From an uncultured Bacilli bacterium (GTDB lineage Bacteria; Bacillota_I; Bacilli_A; RF39; UBA660), in assembly GCA_910587775.1 (NCBI GenBank), contig CAJUNF010000031.1, positions 1 to 13,264 on the forward strand: a DNA stretch of 13,264 nucleotides. Reading direction: 5' to 3'. The position numbers and the translations under genes were made by a program. Below the pieces are notes generated by a model that was given only the letters and a program-made list of their open reading frames with translations, did no database searches and was not told the DNA's origin. Of this stretch, positions 1-6,707 are shown one piece after another (the stretch's first letter is position 1; every line of letters begins with the position of its first letter).

Positions 1-16
1 TACAACAACTTTTTTT

Positions 17-50
17 AAAAGAAAAGAGCATTGACCTTTGTCAACACTCT
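17..50 (-). terminator. Rho-independent terminator downstream of the CRISPR array
   Basis: Read on the minus strand, AGAGTGTTGAC and GTCAATGCTCT pair as an 11-bp stem (two G-U pairs) around an AAAG loop, followed by TTTCTTTT. The two G-U pairs become C-A mismatches on the plus strand, so the hairpin favours minus-strand RNA. That fits termination of the CRISPR precursor transcript, which runs right to left and leaves its last repeat at 86. Confidence 0.65.
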
Positions 51-51
51 G

Positions 52-77
52 AGAAGACTGATTAGTCTTCTTTTATT
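52..77 (+). terminator. Probable plus-strand terminator hairpin from a gene left of the window
   Basis: AGAAGACT (52-59) and AGTCTTCT (64-71) form a perfect 8-bp stem with a GATT loop, followed on the plus strand by TTTATT. The T-run lies only on the plus-strand side, so it would stop a transcript entering from the left of the window. It may also help close the end of the CRISPR locus. No coding sequence is visible in 1-85. Confidence 0.4.
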
Positions 78-85
78 ATGCTCTT

Positions 86-781
86 CTTTAAATTACAGTA
101 TGTTTTGATTCTAATAGTGAGAATAAACAAAAACGCTTCTCTCATAGATGGCTTTAAATTACAGTATGTTTTGATTCTAATTTTTAGCATAAAGAAATAG
201 TTCTTCCTTAGTTTTATACTTTAAATTACAGTATGTTTTGATTCTAATTCATTCTTCACGTTGTACCAGACTATCACATTTGGCACTTTAAATTACAGTA
301 TGTTTTGATTCTAATGAAAATAATACTAATGCTACTTTAAAAAATACTTTTTACTTTAAATTACAGTATGTTTTGATTCTAATGATCACCAAATGGTAAT
401 TTTTCATACATCATAACAGACTTTAAATTACAGTATGTTTTGATTCTAATTTTCTATTACAATTTCATAGTTAGAACTGTGAGAAACTTTAAATTACAGT
501 ATGTTTTGATTCTAATTTCATTAACTCTAGAAAAGTACTTAATTTTATAACCCTTTAAATTACAGTATGTTTTGATTCTAATTGTTTTTCGGATTTAATT
601 TACGCTAATGTTCCAGACCTTTAAATTACAGTATGTTTTGATTCTAATTGATATAAATCTCTATCTTCCCTGATTTCTTTTAAACTTTAAATTACAGTAT
701 GTTTTGATTCTAATTTGATTAAATTAGCTAACTAATAGCTTTTAATTTCTTCTTTAAATTACAGTATGTTTTGATTCTAAT
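86..781 (-). CRISPR. Type I-B CRISPR array, 11 repeats and 10 spacers
   Basis: Eleven copies of a 30-bp repeat start at 86, 152, 219, 286, 354, 421, 487, 553, 619, 685 and 752. By eye they are all identical, including both end copies. The ten spacers are 36-38 bp and unrelated to each other. In the minus-strand (crRNA) sense the repeat begins ATTAGAATC and ends AATTTAAAG. That resembles clostridial I-B repeats, which start GTTGAACC and end ATTTAAAT, so the 8-nt crRNA 5' handle is probably ATTTAAAG. Three things support minus-strand transcription: the handle-like 3' end, the AT-rich leader at 782-874, and a minus-strand terminator at 17-50. Spacers nearest 781 should be newest. The perfect leader-distal repeat gives no sign of decay, so the array looks intact. 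The repeats themselves form only weak hairpins. Confidence 0.98.
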
Positions 782-874
782 CCGTGAAATTAATCACTTT
801 TTCAATTAATTTCTATAAAAATATATCATTTCTTTAAAAAAAATTCTACGTTTTTATTTTTTTTAATAAAAATG
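782..874 (-). promoter_or_regulatory. CRISPR leader
   Basis: This is a non-coding, extremely AT-rich stretch between the cas2 terminator and the first repeat. On the minus strand it holds A/T tracts and TATATT and TATAGA boxes that could serve as a -10, but no convincing -35, so the promoter itself is not pinned down. A perfect 9-bp inverted repeat (786-794 and 805-813, GAAATTAAT/ATTAATTTC, 10-nt gap) ends 4 nt from the first repeat, a plausible place for Cas1-Cas2 or host-factor recognition during spacer integration. Confidence 0.7.
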
Positions 875-918
875 TCTGTCGATCTCGAGGTGTTTTTATT
901 ACTTTCAAGGTCGACAGA
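867..918 (-). terminator. Terminator of the cas operon
   Basis: TCTGTCGA (875-882) and TCGACAGA (911-918) are perfect 8-bp arms, extendable to 11 positions with one imperfect pair, around a loop of about 22 nt. On the minus strand the stem is followed by CATTTTTATT. It starts directly after the cas2 stop codon (919-921), so cas transcription probably ends here and the array needs its own promoter in the leader. The long loop makes this a less typical terminator. Confidence 0.6.
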
Positions 919-1197
919 TTATATAAATTGATGATTATCATCTATTTCGGCAGTAATATATATTTTGTTTAGCCATTTTTTATTATTAGATTTAAATACT
1001 ATACATGAATCAATTTCTTTTCTAAAAAATGATGATAAAGCTGCTTCTAAACAAAATAGTTGACTCTTTGATATTTCCCCTTCAAAAACAGAATTTTGAA
1101 CATGATATAAATATTTTTTGCATTCTTTAAAAACTTTTCTTTGAACTTTTTGAAAATCTCCAACCTGCTTAATATCATAAACTAAAATTATATACAT
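919..1197 (-). CDS. cas2: CRISPR-associated endoribonuclease-fold protein Cas2
   Basis: This is the 92-residue structural partner of Cas1 in the spacer-integration complex. It starts MYIILVYDI, with the family aspartate at D8 at the end of the first beta strand, and continues with the ferredoxin-like pattern including HVQNSVFEGEI (about residues 32-42), a standard Cas2 signature. The frame is open 14 codons further upstream, but that would overlap the end of cas1 and give an un-Cas2-like N-terminus. The ATG at 1195-1197 is 1 nt after the cas1 stop, and its GGTGG ribosome site is made from the two final Trp codons of cas1, suggesting translational coupling. It is the last gene of the cas operon and next to the array leader. 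Length and motifs are normal, and it appears intact. Confidence 0.97.
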   Translation of the reverse strand: MYIILVYDIKQVGDFQKVQRKVFKECKKYLYHVQNSVFEGEISKSQLFCLEAALSSFFRKEIDSCIVFKSNNKKWLNKIYITAEIDDNHQFI

Positions 1198-1198
1198 A

Positions 1199-2191
1199 TT
1201 ACCACCATATTTTAAAACCGCGATATACTTTATCATCAAAAAGATGTTTAATTAATTTATATAATTCCAATTTGATTAAATGTTCATAGCTTATTTTTCT
1301 TTTTAAAGTTCGATGCATTATAGTTCTTGAAAGGCAATCTTCTAGTTCTTTTAAAACAATCTTTTTGGCGTTTTCCTTAATTTTTAAAAAGTTAGAATCT
1401 ATTTCAAAATCATCTTCAGATATCATATTTTTATTAAGTAAGCTAAATATCGTACGATCCACAATAAGTGGTTTAAAAATTTCTGAAACATCTAAAGCTA
1501 GAGAAAATCTTCTTTCCGAAGGTTCATGTAAATAGCTAATAGTGGGATTTAGTTGCGTTTGATAAATTTGACTTAAAGTTTTTGTATAAATAATTGTATT
1601 CATAAAAGATATCAAGGAATTGATCATATTATCTGGAGGATGTTTTACTCTTTTTTCAAAATTTATTTCTTGATTTATAATTATATTCCACGAATCATAA
1701 TAAACTTTTCTAATATTTCCCTCTACTCCCATCAAAGCTTCTATCGTTTTTGTTTCCTTTAGTTCTTTTCTTAATTCAATAATTTGATCCATATAACTTG
1801 CTAAATTTTTCCCTCTTGATTGATAATATTTTAAGTTTCTTAATATATTAAAACTACCAGCATCAATAAATTCTTGTGCAAGTTCTAATCGTTTTTCTGG
1901 TGTAATATAATGTTGTACTTGTTTTACTAATAATTTTCCTGAAACTAACTTTTCTTTTGGATAAAATGTTCCAGAATAATAACCATAATAATTGTACATG
2001 TGAATTAGAATACCATGTCGTGATATAAAGTCAAAAAGACGAGAATTATAAGTAATTGTTCCAAAAGCATGTATATCTTTGATTCGTTCAATTGGAATAT
2101 CTTTTTTTATAGTATTTTCATCAATTAAAGTAATTGAATTATCTCTTCTTTTTAATTCTCCACTACTGAAAAGGTAATATGATTGTTTCAT
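1199..2191 (-). CDS. cas1: CRISPR integrase Cas1 (type I-B)
   Basis: This is the metal-dependent integrase that, with Cas2, inserts new spacers at the leader end of the array. It has 330 residues, the usual I-B length. The N-terminal beta domain is about residues 1-85, followed by the helical catalytic domain. Visible catalytic motifs are E157 in GVEG, H222 in SYLHEPSERR, and the D234/E237 pair in ALDVSEIFKP, which together match the Glu-His-Asp/Glu metal site of the family. The start overlaps the cas4 stop by 4 nt (ATGA at 2188-2191), a coupled arrangement. It ends in Trp-Trp one base before cas2. No frameshift or missing residue is seen, so it is probably active. The cas4-cas1-cas2 order is the standard adaptation module of type I-B. 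Confidence 0.98.
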   Translation of the reverse strand: MKQSYYLFSSGELKRRDNSITLIDENTIKKDIPIERIKDIHAFGTITYNSRLFDFISRHGILIHMYNYYGYYSGTFYPKEKLVSGKLLVKQVQHYITPEKRLELAQEFIDAGSFNILRNLKYYQSRGKNLASYMDQIIELRKELKETKTIEALMGVEGNIRKVYYDSWNIIINQEINFEKRVKHPPDNMINSLISFMNTIIYTKTLSQIYQTQLNPTISYLHEPSERRFSLALDVSEIFKPLIVDRTIFSLLNKNMISEDDFEIDSNFLKIKENAKKIVLKELEDCLSRTIMHRTLKRKISYEHLIKLELYKLIKHLFDDKVYRGFKIWW

Positions 2192-2697
2192 TCTTCAATA
2201 AAGCAAAATTCATAATATGCACACTTATTACAAATTTTTTTCCTTTCTAATTTTGGTAAATCTTTCTTTAATATTTCCTCAATTTTTTCTAATTGATTTT
2301 GAATAAATAATCTATCTTCTAAACTTAGTTCTACATATTCCTGATATCGTTCAGTTGGTACTTTTAATATTCCCTTTACATCTTTCATTCCTTTTTGTTC
2401 TAATGTATAAAGATAATACTTAATTTGTTGTAAGGCAAATTCTTTGGAATGAGAACTTTTTTTTATTTCATAAATTATGCCATTTTTTAAATAGTCAATA
2501 TTTATTCCATCAATCTGTATTCCTTTTTCTTCTTGTTTATAATAGTTTTGTTCAATATTTTTTCCTATCTTAACATCTTCATTTCCTTCTTCTAAATTAA
2601 TATTATTTTGATATAACCATAATTTTCTAGGACATAAAACACTATAGGAAAAAGCAAGTCCTCCAATGTTAGCTATATTGGTCATTATATTCTTCAT
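2188..2697 (-). CDS. cas4: Cas4 exonuclease with Fe-S cluster motif, adaptation factor
   Basis: Cas4 trims prespacers and selects PAM-flanked ends for Cas1-Cas2. This 169-residue protein has the short I-B Cas4 layout. One cysteine, C22, sits in the N-terminal VLCPRKLWLY motif, and C156, C159 and C165 are at the C-terminus (CNKCAYYEFC), together the four expected Fe-S ligands. The RecB-type nuclease core shows D68, E77-x-K79 in YEIKKS, and Q91 with YY in QIKYY. In related I-B proteins the motif after the first helix reads GKLIHE; here it is GKNIEQ, so the usual histidine metal ligand appears to be E49. The ATG at 2697 has GAGGG 8 nt upstream and overlaps the end of cas3 by 29 nt. A second ATG four codons in has no comparable ribosome site. 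Activity is uncertain because of the His change. Confidence 0.94.
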   Translation of the reverse strand: MKNIMTNIANIGGLAFSYSVLCPRKLWLYQNNINLEEGNEDVKIGKNIEQNYYKQEEKGIQIDGINIDYLKNGIIYEIKKSSHSKEFALQQIKYYLYTLEQKGMKDVKGILKVPTERYQEYVELSLEDRLFIQNQLEKIEEILKKDLPKLERKKICNKCAYYEFCFIEE

Positions 2698-4834
2698 AAA
2701 TTAATCCCTCACTTTTTTCATATTTATAATAGACACGATAGATTTTATCTTTTAAAAATTCATTATATATTTCATTTTTTAATTTGTAGAAAGGTATTTG
2801 TAAGGTATATTTTAACAATTCATTTTGATAGTTTATTTTCTCTAATCCAACACTTTTTTCATATTTATCTTTTAGATCATTAATTTCATTTATATTCTTT
2901 TCATATATTTCTTCTGGAATTACAGTGATATCATGAATATCTCTAAACATATCATTTACTTTTTTTTGATCAAATTTTCCTGGATAGCAGTTTTTTAATT
3001 TTTCGATTTTATTTTCTATTTCATTTAAATAATCTGTATTTTTTAATTGTTCTTTGTTATAAATGTTATTAATAATTTCTAATTTACTTTCCTCGGTTAA
3101 AATTTGATCGTTATATTTTTGAATATAATTCCAAGTTAGATTATAAATATTTGCATCATATATTCCTGTTGAATTTTTTTGTTTTAATCCTTCTTTCGTA
3201 TTATAGATGTAAACATTTGGATTAGCTTGATCAATATTTCGCTTTCGATAACATCTACCCATTCGCTGAAATAAACTATCCGCTGTTGATAAATCTGTAT
3301 GAAGAATATCAAAGTCTATATCTAAACTTGCTTCTACAATTTGTGTACTTACCCAAATTCCATTTTCAGCTTCTAATAAAATTTCTTTTTCTTTTTCTTG
3401 ACGATCTTTTTTTATAAATTTGCTATGTAAAAGATTAACTCTAACATTTGAAGATTTAAAGTATCGATATACCTCTTGCGCTTTGAAAACTGTATTACAT
3501 ATAACTAATACTTTATTATTTTTAGCTTGTTTTAAAATCAAATCATATTGAAACGAATTATTTATTAGTTTGATATGATGTCTTTTTGGAAATTTAAAAT
3601 CTAAAAATTCTTTTATTTTATATTGTTCCTCTTTTAATCCATTTTCTTTTAATAAATCTAAAAAAATGGGAGGCAATGTGGCTGTGGTAATAGCAAATTT
3701 ACCACCTTCTTTTACTAAATAAGGCAATCCAACGATTATACAAGCAATAATGGTTGATGAGTACATTTGAATTTCATCAATTATTACTTTAGAATACGAT
3801 AGTGTTGCAAATAATAATTCATGACCTAGTGCTTTTAAAGGAAATTTAAATAATTGATCAATTGTTGTTATTGTTAAAGAATCTCCTAGTTGTTTAGTGA
3901 TTTTGTATTTCTCATAAATATTGATTTGAGTTTCTTGTAATGAATTATTTAAAAAGGCAAAAGCATCTGAATGTAACAGTGCAACATCTTGATACTCATA
4001 TGTTTTTTTGGCACGTTCATAAATAGCATTTGATGCTACGCGAAGTGGAAGAGTATAAAATGCTTTATCCATGTCAGTCCATAGAAATGAAGCTTCTGTT
4101 TTTCCCATACCTGTTGGTGCTATTACGATAACATTTTCACTCCTATTTTCTTTCATAAATTTTTGAAGAGAATTTAAATTCCATTTTGTTTCAATTTTTT
4201 CTAAAAATCTTTTACGATTTTCAAAATTAAATTGTTCTAAAACATTTATCCCAGCACTTCCAGCATAATCACATTTTTGTAGCAATCCTTTTAATTTAGC
4301 ATAACTTGGCCAGTCAAAAACCTTATCTCCAGGACCTGGATAAGGAAATAAAACATATTTATCATAACTTAGAGATATTTCCAGATTTTTTTCAAAGCAT
4401 CTAGAAATATTTTTTTTCATATACTTATTGTAATATTTTATTATGTTTTCCTTTTCTTCTTCTCTGTTATGATGATAATAAATACTTGTTACTAAATTGC
4501 TAATTTCAGATGTATTAAAATTTTCTTCTAGTAGAGCAAATTCTAAAAACAGTGGACTTAAAAAATTATGATGGATTTCTCCATCATTTGTTTTTGTATT
4601 TTTATTAATTTTTTCTTGAAACTTCTCATTAACCTTTCCATAATCGTGAACTTGGCAAGCAAGGCATAATAACATTTTTTCATGAAGAGAAAATTTATCT
4701 GGATATGTTTTTAGTAAATTGTTTGCAACCTCTACAACTAAATTTGTATGTTCTTTTAATGTTTCATTTGTTTTTGCTTTAAAACAATCTTTTTTTATTG
4801 ACCCAGTTTTTATAAATTTTTCTATATTAAACAT
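2669..4834 (-). CDS. cas3: Cas3 HD nuclease-helicase (type I-B)
   Basis: This is the effector nuclease recruited by target-bound Cascade. It nicks, unwinds and degrades invading DNA. It has 721 residues with both activities fused. The N-terminal HD domain shows H29, H63-D64 (VHDYGK), H88-H89 and H121-H122 as likely metal ligands. The superfamily 2 helicase follows: Walker A GMGKT at 242-246, DEIQ at 353-356 (motif II), TAT at 384-386 (motif III) and QRMGRCYR at 523-530 (motif VI). DEIQ in place of DEAH is common in I-B Cas3 and not a defect. The C-terminal 180 or so residues are charged and helical. The start overlaps the cas5 end by 13 nt and has GAGG 10 nt upstream. The 3' end overlaps cas4 by 29 nt. 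All motifs are present, so interference should be functional. Confidence 0.98.
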   Translation of the reverse strand: MFNIEKFIKTGSIKKDCFKAKTNETLKEHTNLVVEVANNLLKTYPDKFSLHEKMLLCLACQVHDYGKVNEKFQEKINKNTKTNDGEIHHNFLSPLFLEFALLEENFNTSEISNLVTSIYYHHNREEEKENIIKYYNKYMKKNISRCFEKNLEISLSYDKYVLFPYPGPGDKVFDWPSYAKLKGLLQKCDYAGSAGINVLEQFNFENRKRFLEKIETKWNLNSLQKFMKENRSENVIVIAPTGMGKTEASFLWTDMDKAFYTLPLRVASNAIYERAKKTYEYQDVALLHSDAFAFLNNSLQETQINIYEKYKITKQLGDSLTITTIDQLFKFPLKALGHELLFATLSYSKVIIDEIQMYSSTIIACIIVGLPYLVKEGGKFAITTATLPPIFLDLLKENGLKEEQYKIKEFLDFKFPKRHHIKLINNSFQYDLILKQAKNNKVLVICNTVFKAQEVYRYFKSSNVRVNLLHSKFIKKDRQEKEKEILLEAENGIWVSTQIVEASLDIDFDILHTDLSTADSLFQRMGRCYRKRNIDQANPNVYIYNTKEGLKQKNSTGIYDANIYNLTWNYIQKYNDQILTEESKLEIINNIYNKEQLKNTDYLNEIENKIEKLKNCYPGKFDQKKVNDMFRDIHDITVIPEEIYEKNINEINDLKDKYEKSVGLEKINYQNELLKYTLQIPFYKLKNEIYNEFLKDKIYRVYYKYEKSEGLIYEEYNDQYS

Positions 4835-5517
4835 ACAACATTTTCCTCGTCATCCAATAAAACATCATATAATATTGTATTTCTTGGAATGTAGCGCATA
4901 TTAAAGTATTCACTAAAAATTCTTAGTTTTGTTTTAGGATCAAGTTTAAATACTTTTTTTATTTTGTAAGTTGGTCCTTTTAATCTTTTAGAATTATTTT
5001 CATCTTCTTTAAAATACATTGACAATTTTGTAATAGCATCTTCTTTTTTTTCTGCTTCTACAATTTTTACTTCAGTAATATTTAACATGTCTTCATGTCT
5101 TCCTAAAGCTAGGAATTTGACAGGATTTAATAATTTTTTTTGAACTTCTTCTAATTCTAATTCGTTTTCTAATTGAATATGAATTATTAAATCAATTTCT
5201 GTAATTAACTCAACATTTCCTGGACCTTTTGTATAACCTATTTTCTCGCCATCACACATAGCAAATGCTGTATGTCTTCCTTTTTCAAACTTAGATGATC
5301 CTCCAGCATATTTAGTTTGTGTGTCTGATACTACGCTATATGGTAATCCTTGCACGCTAATTTTCATAGGGTGGTATTCTGTATAACCACAAGCAGTATG
5401 AATCATTCCAATAATTGTAGAATAAGGTGGAAGTGGGTATGTTTCTCCTGAAATATAACACATAGGCCTTTTGTAGTTTACCATATTTTGTTTTGCTTTA
5501 ATTCTAATTAACTTCAT
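4822..5517 (-). CDS. cas5: Cascade subunit Cas5 (type I-B, Tneap-like)
   Basis: Cas5 caps the 5' handle end of the crRNA in Cascade and contacts Cas8 and the first Cas7. The 231-residue product has the RAMP-type N-terminal beta strand MKLIRIKAKQNM, then the highly characteristic TYPLPPYSTIIGMIHTACGY segment (about 26-45) of the Tneap/I-B Cas5 group. It ends with the ferredoxin-fold C-terminal part containing YFNMRYIPRNTILYDV. It overlaps the cas7 stop by 14 nt. The nearest purine-rich site (AAGGAAG) lies about 14 nt upstream, a little far, so translation may depend on ribosomes finishing cas7. The protein is of normal length and no defect is visible. Confidence 0.95.
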   Translation of the reverse strand: MKLIRIKAKQNMVNYKRPMCYISGETYPLPPYSTIIGMIHTACGYTEYHPMKISVQGLPYSVVSDTQTKYAGGSSKFEKGRHTAFAMCDGEKIGYTKGPGNVELITEIDLIIHIQLENELELEEVQKKLLNPVKFLALGRHEDMLNITEVKIVEAEKKEDAITKLSMYFKEDENNSKRLKGPTYKIKKVFKLDPKTKLRIFSEYFNMRYIPRNTILYDVLLDDEENVVCLI

Positions 5518-6379
5518 AGTATTCTTTTACTTCCTTTTGAATACTTTCAAAAAATTCATGTATTGTTATAGGACTTAAAGTTTCTTTCATTTCTTTTTCA
5601 TTATTAAAAATACCATTTGCAAGACCTACTAATGTATTTTCTTTGATTATATCTATATTTAATAAATCTTTAATTGCTTCGATTTTCAAATTTCTTTCTT
5701 CTAAAGATAAGCAATTCATAAAGAAAGGATTTCTTCTAGTATATAGTCCACCAATGACAAATACTGGTGATAGGTTCTCTCTTCTTCCTTTTATATCACG
5801 ATATAGAAATTCTATTGTGCTTAAAAAGTCTGTAATTCTTTTAGATTTTTCTTCTTTTGTAATTTCTATTTCATCATTTTTATCTACTCCAACTAAATCT
5901 AAATCAATAGTAATTGTATAAGAATAAAAAGATTTTTGAATCTCTGATAAAGCAATTGAATTATCCATCTTTTTAGATCCTCTATTTGATAGTCCCATGT
6001 TAGTTAAGTAGTCCATATCACCTTTATATGGTTCTAAACCGATTGCATGACTTAAACGTACAACTGCATTTCTTTTCTTTGTATCTCCATTATCAGACTT
6101 TTTTGCTGTTTTCATATAACCAAATAAATCGATTTCTGGATAATCCTTTATGGTTGTATCATTTGAAAATTGAACAACTCCTTTTTCTCCTGATACAGGA
6201 GTATTATTCCAATTTAATTGCTCAATCATATTATATCTTAAAGCTTGACGAGATATATATGGATATTCTTTATAATCTCCTCTTGTTAATGCTTTCATTT
6301 GAGAAATATTTGAAAACCCTTCTCCATAGTTTGCTGTATTTGCTTCAAATACAATTGTCATTGTTAATCCATTTTTCAT
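5504..6379 (-). CDS. cas7: Cascade backbone subunit Cas7 (Cst2/DevR family)
   Basis: Several copies of Cas7 polymerise along the crRNA spacer to make the Cascade backbone. The predicted 291-residue protein shows the Cst2/DevR signature: LTMTIVFEANTANYGEG (5-21), ISRQALRYN (42-50), DLFGYM (84-89), and the C-terminal PVFVIGGLYTRRNPFF (205-220). The frame is open for 26 further codons upstream, but the ATG at 6377-6379 has AAGGAG 9 nt upstream, lies 1 nt after the cas8b stop, and gives the family N-terminus MKNGLTMTIVFEA, so that start is chosen. The upstream ribosome site lies in the last codons of cas8b. It is intact and of normal length. Confidence 0.96.
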   Translation of the reverse strand: MKNGLTMTIVFEANTANYGEGFSNISQMKALTRGDYKEYPYISRQALRYNMIEQLNWNNTPVSGEKGVVQFSNDTTIKDYPEIDLFGYMKTAKKSDNGDTKKRNAVVRLSHAIGLEPYKGDMDYLTNMGLSNRGSKKMDNSIALSEIQKSFYSYTITIDLDLVGVDKNDEIEITKEEKSKRITDFLSTIEFLYRDIKGRRENLSPVFVIGGLYTRRNPFFMNCLSLEERNLKIEAIKDLLNIDIIKENTLVGLANGIFNNEKEMKETLSPITIHEFFESIQKEVKEYYEVN

Positions 6380-6380
6380 T

Positions 6381-6707
6381 TTAATTTTCTCCTTCATTTG
6401 ATTCATTACCATCTTTATTTTCTTTTGTTGGAGCAAGTAATCCAAAAAGATATGCATATGCTAAGTCTTGGAAATCATTTCTATTTTCTAATCCTTTTAA
6501 AAGAATTATAGGTAATTGCACTTTATAACTCATACATGCTCTCATTAATATACTTGAAAAACCAATTGCATCATTCATTCTAGCAGCATTTTCTAATTTA
6601 TATGCAAGAGAATTTACCGCATCATCATCTTTTGTATTTTTTATTTCTAAAATCTTTTTATGCAATTGTTTTCCGAGGTTTCTTAAAACCCAAATTTCTT
6701 TTTCCAA
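6381..6707 (-). CDS. cas11b: Possible internal Cas11 small subunit translated within cas8b
   Basis: In cas8b, codons 433-436 (Arg-Arg-Gly-Glu) spell AGAAGAGGAGAA, giving a strong Shine-Dalgarno (AGGAG at 6716-6720). An in-frame TTG (6705-6707, residue 439) follows after an 8-nt gap. Starting there yields 108 residues, beginning LEKEIWVLRNLGKQ and almost wholly helical, in the size range of Cas11 small subunits. Separate translation of Cas11 from the 3' end of cas8-type genes is established for types I-B, I-C and I-D, and no stand-alone cas11 exists in this operon. The start is an inference from the ribosome site; TTG is a weak start codon, and Arg-Arg-Gly-Glu codons could produce the motif by chance. 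Confidence 0.5.
   Translation of the reverse strand: MEKEIWVLRNLGKQLHKKILEIKNTKDDDAVNSLAYKLENAARMNDAIGFSSILMRACMSYKVQLPIILLKGLENRNDFQDLAYAYLFGLLAPTKENKDGNESNEGEN

Noticed and set aside
316..353. ACTTTAAA inside one spacer, resembling the repeat end, considered as a partial extra repeat
   Set aside because: Only about 8 bases match and repeat spacing stays regular at 66-68 bp, so it is chance in AT-rich DNA.
86..781. Spacers matching genes in this window (self-targeting)
   Set aside because: No match was noticed by eye, but this was not an exhaustive search.
919..1239. Longer cas2 reading frame starting at 1239
   Set aside because: The extra 14 residues are cas1 coding sequence in another frame. 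Cas2 proteins begin at the MYIILVYD strand.
3773..3784. DEIQ in Cas3 motif II considered as a broken helicase
   Set aside because: DEIQ/DEIH variants are common in I-B Cas3 and all other helicase motifs are intact.
6028..6384. Plus-strand open frame of 118 codons opposite cas7, and similar ones opposite cas8b, cas6 and the ABC genes
   Set aside because: They are antisense to well-supported genes, have compositions rich in Leu, Phe, Ser and Ile as expected for shadows of AT-rich genes, and lack family features.
5504..6457. Longer cas7 reading frame starting at 6457
   Set aside because: The extra 26 residues overlap the end of cas8b and do not look like Cas7. The ATG at 6379 has AAGGAG at 9 nt and gives the family N-terminus.
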